From Solirubrobacteraceae bacterium (GTDB lineage Bacteria > Actinomycetota > Thermoleophilia > Solirubrobacterales > Solirubrobacteraceae), in NCBI GenBank assembly GCA_025935735.1, contig JAICUS010000044.1, positions 1 through 18,734 of the forward strand: DNA of 18,734 nt, read 5' to 3'. Below, piece after piece: positions 13,710 to 18,734 of this stretch (position 1 is the first letter of the stretch; each line of letters starts with the position of its first letter). The position numbers and the translations under genes were made by a program. The notes under the pieces were generated by a model. It searched no databases, was not told the DNA's origin, and was given only the letters and a program-made list of their open reading frames with translations.

Positions 13710-14144
13710 ATGCTCAATGCTCGCATCGACATCACGCAGGGCCTCGACGGCGAGCCGGTCGTGCTGGCCTGCTTCGATCTCGGCGCCGAGGAGCTCGCCG
13801 CGTCCGCCCAGGCCGTGCGCGCCACGGTCGCCGAGCGGTTCCGCACCGCGAGCATGTCCACCGACGACGTGCTCGAGCTGCGCGAGCTGACCGCGCTGAC
13901 GGACGAGCTGGCCGAGTTCGCGCGCGAGCCCGGGATGCGCTCGGTCGTCATGCGCCCCGCGCGGCTGTCGGCCTGGCGGGACGCCCTGGCGCACTTCGTG
14001 GAGAGCCGCGACGACGCCGAGTGGACGCGCTCCGACGACCGCGAGGCGCTGCCCGCGGCCCGCGGCCTGCTGTGGCCGCTCGAGGACCTCTGCGCCGAGG
14101 CGATGCGCGCCGCGCTCAGCCCGCCGGCGCCGAAGGCCTGCTGA
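13710..14144 (+). CDS. Unrecognised 144-residue helical protein
   Basis: I cannot assign a family. The protein starts MLNARIDITQGLDGEPVVL, a probable pair of strands, followed by ACFDLGAEELAASAQAVRAT and mostly acidic, Leu/Ala/Glu/Arg-rich helices (TDDVLELRELTALTDELAEF; ARGLLWPLEDLCAEAMRAAL). There is no signal peptide, membrane helix or metal motif, so it is probably cytoplasmic. Codon use with strong G/C at third positions supports a real gene. ATG 13710 was chosen over GTG 13659, 13668 and 13695 because of the -10 box at 13691. It diverges from the F420-type oxidoreductase operon and overlaps the convergent aldolase gene by 29 bases at the 3' end. Confidence 0.6.
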   Translation: MLNARIDITQGLDGEPVVLACFDLGAEELAASAQAVRATVAERFRTASMSTDDVLELRELTALTDELAEFAREPGMRSVVMRPARLSAWRDALAHFVESRDDAEWTRSDDREALPAARGLLWPLEDLCAEAMRAALSPPAPKAC

Positions 14145-14901
14145 GGCTCCTCAATTCGCTCACTGCGGCGCGTGCCGCCTGCAGCATCCAGCCGCCGTCG
14201 GAGCCGACGGCGATCATCCGGAAGCCGTCGTCGATCGCGTGCTGCGCGTCGGCGGTGGAGGCCAGGAAGATGCCCGCGGCCTTGCCCGCGGCGTCGGCGG
14301 CGGCGACGACGCGCTCGATCGCGGCGCGGAAGCGGGGGTCGTCGAACCGGCGGTAGATGCCCATCGAGTGCGAGAGGTCGCTCGGGCCGACGAAGACGAC
14401 GTCGATGCCGTCGATGGCCGCGATCCCCTCGACGGCCTCGACCGCCTCGGGGGACTCGATCTGGGCGATGCCGAGCGTGCGCTCGGCCGCGTGACGGATG
14501 GCCTCGGGGTCGGTGCCGAAGCGGGCGCCGCGGGGGAACAGCGCCACGCCGCGGCTGCCCGCCGGGCCGTAGTGGAGCGCGCCGGCCCAGGCCTCGGCCT
14601 GGGCGACGGAGTTGATCTGCGGGCACATCAGGCCCTCGACGCCGAGGTCGAGCGCCCGCGCGGCGCGCGAGCGGTGGTCGTTCTCCACCCGGGCGAGCAC
14701 GTGCACGCCCGCGGCGGCCGCGCCGAGCGCCTGCGGCAGCAGCTGCGCCTCGTGCCCGCCGCCGTGCTCGAGGTCGACGAGCAGCCAGTCCCAGCCCGCG
14801 AGCCCGAGCGCCTCTGCCGCCAGCGGGCTGCCCAGCGTGAGGAAGCTGCCGAACAGGGTCTCGCCGGCGGCGAGGCGGGCCTTCATGGGCGTCTGGGGCA
14901 T
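14116..14901 (-). CDS. HpcH/HpaI family class II (pyruvate-type) aldolase
   Basis: 261 residues, TIM barrel. WDWLLVDLEHG carries the general base His46, RVENDHRSR the Arg71 that binds the pyruvate carboxylate, QIESPEAV the metal ligand Glu149 and VFVGPSDLSHSMG the metal ligand Asp175; the last two coincide in number with those of HpcH. The family cleaves 4-hydroxy-2-oxo acids or 2-dehydro-3-deoxy sugar acids to pyruvate plus an aldehyde with a divalent metal. The exact substrate is not predictable. Start ATG 14901 has no ribosome site but has a TAGGTT -10 box ending six bases upstream, and that box overlaps the nearby palindromic repeat. Its 3' end overlaps the gene on the other strand by 29 bases. 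Confidence 0.88.
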   Translation of the reverse strand: MPQTPMKARLAAGETLFGSFLTLGSPLAAEALGLAGWDWLLVDLEHGGGHEAQLLPQALGAAAAGVHVLARVENDHRSRAARALDLGVEGLMCPQINSVAQAEAWAGALHYGPAGSRGVALFPRGARFGTDPEAIRHAAERTLGIAQIESPEAVEAVEGIAAIDGIDVVFVGPSDLSHSMGIYRRFDDPRFRAAIERVVAAADAAGKAAGIFLASTADAQHAIDDGFRMIAVGSDGGWMLQAARAAVSELRSLSRPSAPAG

Positions 14902-14907
14902 CCCGGA

Positions 14908-14913
14908 AACCTA
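14908..14913 (-). promoter_or_regulatory. -10 box (TAGGTT) for the aldolase, overlapping a REP-like repeat
   Basis: On the minus strand TAGGTT ends six bases before ATG 14901, the spacing of a leaderless mRNA. Its first two bases (14913-14912) are part of the outer arm of the palindromic repeat at 14912-14932. If the repeat is a later insertion, it may have supplied or altered the promoter. Confidence 0.45.
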
Positions 14914-14967
14914 AAGGGGTCAGTCCCCTTTAAGCCGCGCGGACGTTAAAAGGGGTCTGACCCCTTT
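14912..14967 (-). repeat. REP/BIME-like pair of AAAGGGGTCAG-type palindromes
   Basis: Two near-identical hairpins flank the small palindrome CCGCGCGG (14935-14942). The first has arms TAAAGGGG (14912-14919) and CCCCTTTA (14925-14932) with loop TCAGT. The second has arms AAAGGGG (14949-14955) and CCCCTTT (14961-14967) with loop TCTGA. The second, read on the minus strand, matches the first at all but one base of 19, so they are in opposite orientation, as in a BIME made of two REP units. It begins just outside the cupin stop codon and ends in the aldolase -10 box. For minus-strand transcripts the unit next to cupin ends CCCCTTTT and can serve as an intrinsic terminator. Motifs of the AAAGGGGTCAGACCCCTTT type are known to me as dispersed repeats in many genomes. 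Confidence 0.75.
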
Positions 14968-14969
14968 GA

Positions 14970-15503
14970 CTACGCGGTGGCCGGGAGCGGGGTCCGGGCG
15001 AGCTTGGCCAGCGGCGCCATCGTGAGCTGCTGGAGCCAGGCGGGCGGGAACGGGCCGCGGACCTCGCGGCGGAAGCGGCGGGTGAACTGGGCCAGCGCGA
15101 GCGGGCGGGGCATGCCGCTGCGCAGCGTCCGGCCCTCCTCGGCGAGGCGCACAGCGGTCTCGAGCAGCTGCTCCATCTGGAGCGCCGGCCGGACCTCGAC
15201 CTGCGCGCGCGTGACCTGGCCGCTCGCGTTGGCGAACTTGTGGGCGGCGCCGGGCGGGACGGTGACGACGTCGCCGGGGCCGGCCTCGATGGTCTTGCGG
15301 CCGAGCTTGAAGCGCATCCGCCCCTCGACCACGCGGAACGTCTCGGTCTGCTGCGGGTGGACGTGGAGGCCGGGAACACGGCCGTCGGGCGTGAGCTCGA
15401 GGTCGAACGCGAGCAGCTCGCCGTCCGTGTCGGCGGCGGTGCGGGTGAAGGTGATCGTCTCGCCGGAGACGGGGTTCTGGAGGATCTGTCCGGTGTGGGC
15501 CAT
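14970..15503 (-). CDS. Cupin-domain protein
   Basis: 177 residues. The cupin barrel occupies about residues 25-110. Metal-type ligands are visible: His47, His49 and Glu54 in LHVHPQQTETFRVVEG and His88 in VPPGAAHKFAN; GPGDVVTVPPGAAH is the classic second cupin motif. The C-terminal ~65 residues are helical (LEEG-type start, then FTRRFRREVRGPFPPAWLQQ) and resemble the tail seen in small single-cupin proteins of unknown role. It is probably a metal-binding enzyme or sensor in the cytoplasm. Start ATG 15503 has a GGGAGAG ribosome-site-like stretch about eight bases upstream. It lies 88 bases downstream of meaB on the same strand, so it could be cotranscribed. The repeat pair starts immediately after its stop. 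Confidence 0.85.
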   Translation of the reverse strand: MAHTGQILQNPVSGETITFTRTAADTDGELLAFDLELTPDGRVPGLHVHPQQTETFRVVEGRMRFKLGRKTIEAGPGDVVTVPPGAAHKFANASGQVTRAQVEVRPALQMEQLLETAVRLAEEGRTLRSGMPRPLALAQFTRRFRREVRGPFPPAWLQQLTMAPLAKLARTPLPATA

Positions 15504-15591
15504 GGCGGGGACTCTCCCGGGCGGCGGCCCGCACGTCGTCGGCCTCTGTGGCGATCTTCGCTGATCCGGTCGGATGGTCTTGCGTCGTCAC

Positions 15592-16521
15592 TCAGGAGGA
15601 CGCGCGGTCCTCCAAGAGGCGCACCAGGGTCGGCTCGTCGGATGACGGGTCCTGCTCGGCGAGCCAGCGGCGGGCGGCACGGCGGCCGCCGAGCGCGCGC
15701 AGCCCGCGCTCGCCGTGCTCGGCCAGGAAGTCGGCCAGCGCGCCGGCCCGGCGGGCGGCCGTGCGGCGGACGGAGAGGTCGAGGCCGGCGCGGTGCGCGG
15801 CCAGCGCGTCGGCCAGCTCGGCGATGCCGGCGACCGGCGCGACCGCGGAGACGGCGAGCACCGGCGTGCCCTTCGCGCCGAGGGCGGCGAGCGCGGCGGC
15901 CAGGTCGTGCTCGGCCCGGCGGGCGGCGGCGCCGAGGTCCGCCTTGGTGACGACCAGCACGTCGGGGATCTCCATGATCCCGGCCTTCAGGAACTGCAGC
16001 GCGTCGCCCGAGCCGGGCTGGACGACGACCGCCACGGTGTCCGCCGCCTCGGCCACGTCGGTCTCCGACTGCCCGACCCCGACGGTCTCGATCACCACGA
16101 GGTCGAACGCGCCCGCCAGCGCCTGCGCCGCCGCCCGGGTCGCCGGCGCGAGCCCGCCGAGCCGCTCCCCGGCGGCCATCGAGCGGATGAACACGTCGCG
16201 GTCGGCCGGGTCGTGCTCGATCCGCGCGCGGTCGCCCAGCAGCGCGCCGCCGGAGCGCTTGGACGACGGGTCGACGGCCAGCACGGCCACGCTCTGGCCG
16301 CGGGTGCGCCATTCGCGCAGCAGCGCGGAGAGCAGCGTCGACTTGCCCGAGCCCGGCGGGCCGGTGACGCCGATGACGTGGCCGGCGCCCTCGCCCGCCC
16401 GCGCCACCAGCGCGGCCGCCTCGGCGCGCCGCGTGCGGTTCTCCAGCAGGTTCAGCGCGGCGGGCGCGGCCGCGCGGTCGCCGGCGCGCAGCCGCGCGCC
16501 GAGCTCCTCGGCGCCGGTCAC
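15592..16521 (-). CDS. meaB: MeaB/ArgK-family GTPase, chaperone of a B12-dependent acyl-CoA mutase
   Basis: 309 residues, G3E-type GTPase. The Walker A motif is GPPGSGKST (residues 54-62); AVDPSSKRSGGALLGDRARI is the family-specific segment; VVIETVGVGQSETDV is the Walker B and switch region; VVTKAD gives guanine specificity. MeaB loads and protects adenosylcobalamin in methylmalonyl- or ethylmalonyl-CoA mutase and helps eject inactivated cofactor. The start GTG 16521 overlaps the mutase stop as GTGA, so the two are translated together, as in many genomes. The gene itself looks intact even though the mutase frame upstream carries an amber codon. If that stop is real, translation of meaB by coupling would be reduced. 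Confidence 0.93.
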   Translation of the reverse strand: MTGAEELGARLRAGDRAAAPAALNLLENRTRRAEAAALVARAGEGAGHVIGVTGPPGSGKSTLLSALLREWRTRGQSVAVLAVDPSSKRSGGALLGDRARIEHDPADRDVFIRSMAAGERLGGLAPATRAAAQALAGAFDLVVIETVGVGQSETDVAEAADTVAVVVQPGSGDALQFLKAGIMEIPDVLVVTKADLGAAARRAEHDLAAALAALGAKGTPVLAVSAVAPVAGIAELADALAAHRAGLDLSVRRTAARRAGALADFLAEHGERGLRALGGRRAARRWLAEQDPSSDEPTLVRLLEDRASS

Positions 16522-18473
16522 GCCGCCGTGGAGACGCCGTTGCGCTGGGCCACCAGCGCCACGATGTCCCGCATGATCCGGTCGAGCTCGAAGTCCTTGG
16601 GCGTGTAGACCGCGGCGACGCCGGCCCGCTCCAAGAAGGCCACGTCGGCCTCGGGAATGATGCCGCCGGCCACCACGGGGATGTCCGCGCCGTCCAGCGC
16701 GGCGATCACGTCGGGCACGAGCTCCTTGTGCGAGCCGCTGAGGATCGACAGGCCGATCACGTGGACGCCCTCGTCGATCGCGGAGCGGGCGATCTGCGCG
16801 GGGGTGAGCCGGATGCCCTCGTAGACGACGTCCATGCCGGCGTCGCGGGCGCGGACCGCGATCTGCTCGGCGCCGTTGGAGTGGCCGTCGAGCCCGGGCT
16901 TGCCCACGAGGATCTTCAGCGTGCGCCCGAGCGCCTCGCTGACCCGCGCGACCTCGTCGCGCAGCGCCTCGTCGGCGGCGGGCGAGGCCGCCTCGCCGAC
17001 GCCGGTGGGCGCCCGGTAGGAGCCGAACACGTCGCGCAGCGCGGCCGCCCACTCGCCGGTGGTCACGCGCGCCCGGGCGGCGGCCAGGGTGGCGGGCATG
17101 ACGTTCTCGCCGGTCGCGGCGACGCGCTTGAGCTCGTCGAGCACCTGCGTCACGTCGCCGCGCTCGGCCCGCCACCGCTCTATGGCCTCCCGCGCCTCGT
17201 TCTCGACGCCGGGGTCGACCACGAGGATCCCGCCGTCCTGGGTGAGCGGCGACGGCTCGGTCTCCTTGAAGCGGTTGACGCCCACCAGCACCTGCTCGCC
17301 GGACTCGATGCGCGCGAGCCGCTCGCGGTGCGACTCCACCAGCGCGGCCTTCATGTAGGCCACGGCCTCGACCGCGCCGCCGCGCTCCTCGACGCGCGCC
17401 ATCTCTCCTCTGGCCCCGGCCAGCAGCTCGTCCACGAGGCCGTCCATCACCTTGGAGCCCTCGAAGATGTCGGGGTACTCGAGCAGGTCGGTCTCGTAGG
17501 CCAGCACCTGCTGGATGCGCAGCGACCACTGCTGGTCCCACGGCCGCGGCAGCCCGAGCGCCTCGTTCCAGGCGGGGAGTTGGACCGCGCGGGCGCGCGC
17601 GCCGCGGCCCAGGGTGACCGCGAGCGCCTCGAGCACGATCCGCTGCACGTTGTTCTCCGGCTGGGACTCGGTCAGCCCGAGGCTGTTGACCTGCACGCCG
17701 TAGCGGAAGCGGCGGTGGCGCTCGTCCTGCACGCCGTAGCGGTCGCGGCCGAGCTCGTCCCACAGCGCGGCCATCGCCCGCAGCTTCGCGTGCTCCTCCA
17801 CGAACCGCACGCCCGCGTTGACGAAGAAGCTGATGCGCCCGAACACCGCCCCCATGCGGTCCTCCGGCACCCGCTCGCGCACCGCGTCGAGGATGGCGAT
17901 CGCCGTGGCCATGCTGTACGCGATCTCCTGCACCGGCGTCGCCCCCGCCTCCTGCAGGTGATAGGAGCACACGTTGACCGGGTTCCACTTCGGCACGTGC
18001 TCGACCGTGTAGGCCACCATGTCGGCGATCAGCCGCAGCGACGGCCCGGGCGGGAACGCGTACGTCCCGCGCGACAGGTACTCCTTGATGATGTCGTTCT
18101 GCGTGGTGCCCTGGAGCCGATCCTCGGCGATCCCCTGCTCCTCGGCCGCGACGATGTAGAGCGCGAGCAGCCAGGCCGCGGTCGCGTTGATCGTCATCGA
18201 CGTGTTCATCTCGCCGAGCGGGATGCCGTCCAGCAGCGTCCGCATGTCGCCCCTGTGGCTCACCGGCACCCCGACCTTGCCGACCTCGCCCCGGGCCAGC
18301 GCGTCGTCGGGGTCATAACCCGTCTGCGTGGGCAGGTCGAAGGCGACCTAGAGCCCGGTCTGGCCCTTCGCCAGGTTGCGGCGGTACAGCTCGTTCGACT
18401 TCGCCGCGGTCGAGTGCCCCGCGTAGGTGCGCATCATCCACGGCCGATCGCGCTCCGGCAGCCGATGCTCCAT
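16518..18473 (-). pseudogene. ecm: Ethylmalonyl-CoA mutase (MeaA clade) with in-frame amber stop at codon 42
   Basis: From ATG 18473 to TGA 16518 one frame encodes 651 residues interrupted only by TAG at 18348-18350. Before it come [20 protein letters not shown] and LAKGQTGL, after it VAFDLPTQTGYDPDDALARG; the family has Ser here (GLSVAFD), so TCG to TAG, one base (18349), explains it. The remainder is a complete B12-dependent mutase: MNTSMTINATAAWLLALY, GTTQNDIIKEYLSRGTY, FPPGPSLRLI, VCSYHLQEAGATPVQEIAY, and a B12-binding domain with D529-x-H531-x-x-G534 (KPGLDGHSNG). Length and motifs fit the MeaA/ethylmalonyl-CoA mutase clade (acetate assimilation) better than methylmalonyl-CoA mutase. Restart at GTG 18269 would lack the Tyr-bearing N-terminus. 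It may be a true nonsense mutation, a sequencing error (G to T on the plus strand) or, least likely, readthrough. meaB follows by GTGA overlap. Confidence 0.85.
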
Positions 18474-18479
18474 GGCGAG

Positions 18480-18507
18480 AGAGTATTGACTCGCCAGTCA
18501 ACGGCAA
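18480..18507 (-). promoter_or_regulatory. ecm-meaB promoter with a 16-bp palindrome filling the spacer
   Basis: On the minus strand TTGCCG (18507-18502) and TACTCT (18485-18480) form a -35/-10 pair with a 16-base spacer, and the spacer is exactly the palindrome TTGACTGGCGAGTCAA (18501-18486; 6-bp arms, GGCG centre). The -10 ends six bases before ATG 18473, so the transcript is probably leaderless. A dimeric repressor, of TetR type for example, would block the promoter from this site. No such regulator gene lies next to it in view. Confidence 0.65.
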
Positions 18508-18579
18508 GCCGCTTCACCCGGCGACGCGACCAAGTCGCTTGCAGCGCGATCCGCCGGATGAGAGAGTCGCGCCCGCGCC

Positions 18580-18734
18580 GTGAGCAGATTCCGGGGACAG
18601 TGGGGGACGTACTGGCCGTTCTGGGGCTTTGCGCTGATCGGGATCGCGCTGGCCGCGTGGGAGGGCTTCTCCTACCACAACAAGACCGCGGGGACGGTCG
18701 TGCTCGCCCGGGTCGACGCCTGCCAGATCAGCCA
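18580..18734 (+). CDS. Small membrane protein, N-terminal part (runs off the window)
   Basis: From GTG 18580 an open frame runs to the window edge (51 codons seen). It starts MSRFRGQWGTYWPFWGFALI and continues IGIALAAWEGFSYHN, one membrane helix after a short basic N-terminus, then KTAGTVVLARVDAC. The layout (helix followed by a TxGxVV strand) resembles DUF3592-type membrane proteins, but too little is seen to be sure. GTG was chosen because the helix follows directly; there is no clear ribosome site. An alternative frame from ATG 18558 gives an Arg-rich sequence without sense. The ~105 bases between this gene and ecm hold the mutase promoter and otherwise nothing I recognise. Confidence 0.5.
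   Translation, partial: MSRFRGQWGTYWPFWGFALIGIALAAWEGFSYHNKTAGTVVLARVDACQIS

Noticed and set aside
15564..15575. Small inverted repeat ATCCG/CGGAT between meaB and the cupin gene
   Set aside because: Five-base arms with a two-base centre are expected by chance at this GC content, and it is not placed on a promoter I can see.
15592..17988. A mutase-MeaB fusion read as one 798-codon frame
   Set aside because: Above 16521 the frame is a shadow of the mutase frame; true MeaB starts at GTG 16521 in GTGA overlap.
18348..18350. Pyrrolysine or programmed amber readthrough at the mutase TAG
   Set aside because: The position is a conserved Ser next to TCG by one base, no pyl genes or stimulatory structure are seen, and a mutation or error is far simpler.
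1..18734. CRISPR array, tRNA, rRNA, insertion sequence, phage or plasmid genes
   Set aside because: No spaced direct repeats, cloverleaf, rRNA motifs, transposase or integrase motifs were found on reading both strands; the only mobile-type element is the REP-like pair.

Overview
The window is a very GC-rich, densely packed stretch of an actinobacterial chromosome. The gene set fits a high-GC actinobacterium, and the Thermoleophilia/Solirubrobacterales are my best guess: an F420-type luciferase-like oxidoreductase, an ethylmalonyl-CoA mutase of the MeaA clade with its MeaB GTPase, a LigD-type phosphoesterase protein, a UdgX remnant, LtrA, and an RTX protein exported by an N-terminal signal peptide. 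This is inference from protein families, not a database match. I saw no rRNA, tRNA, CRISPR array, integrase or insertion sequence.

Layout. 1-1143 (+) is the C-terminal part of an alkaline-phosphatase-fold phosphoesterase, followed by a strong hairpin. 1181-1487 (+) is a udgX pseudogene that has lost its middle. 2265-3971 (-) and 1495-2268 (-) are a secreted RTX protein and a DUF1269/DUF6325-like protein joined by an ATGA overlap. 4079-5636 (+) holds a two-domain VOC protein and an unusual acylphosphatase-like/LigD-phosphoesterase fusion. 7388-5633 (-) holds a four-cysteine protein and LtrA. 7402-7800 (+) is a lipoprotein. 7849-10464 (+) is an operon of an XRE-cupin regulator, a PLP aminotransferase with altered motifs and a PfkB kinase, headed by a promoter overlaid with three evenly spaced TGCGCA boxes. 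13614-10347 (-) is a run of five genes with overlapping stops and starts: F420-type oxidoreductase, GFA protein, aldo/keto reductase-like protein and a two-part YeeE/YedE transporter. 13710-14144 (+) is an unrecognised gene. 14901-14116 (-) is an HpcH/HpaI aldolase. 14912-14967 is a REP/BIME-like pair of palindromes. 15503-14970 (-) is a cupin protein. 18473-15592 (-) is ethylmalonyl-CoA mutase followed by meaB, but the mutase frame carries an amber stop at codon 42. 18580 to the end (+) is the start of a small membrane protein.

Regulation. Many starts have a TANNNT -10 box ending only 6-8 nt upstream, so the first transcribed base would be the start codon itself (leaderless mRNA). At three of these promoters (XRE-cupin, F420 oxidoreductase, mutase) a palindrome or repeated box sits on the core promoter, as expected of a repressor site.

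The points most worth checking are the amber codon in the mutase, the acylphosphatase-phosphoesterase fusion with both domains altered, the operator-covered XRE-cupin/aminotransferase/kinase operon, the udgX deletion scar, and the REP pair that touches a stop codon on one side and a -10 box on the other. No single stretch stands out as a complete new defence or biosynthetic system; the XRE-cupin/aminotransferase/PfkB operon is the best candidate for an uncharacterised pathway.
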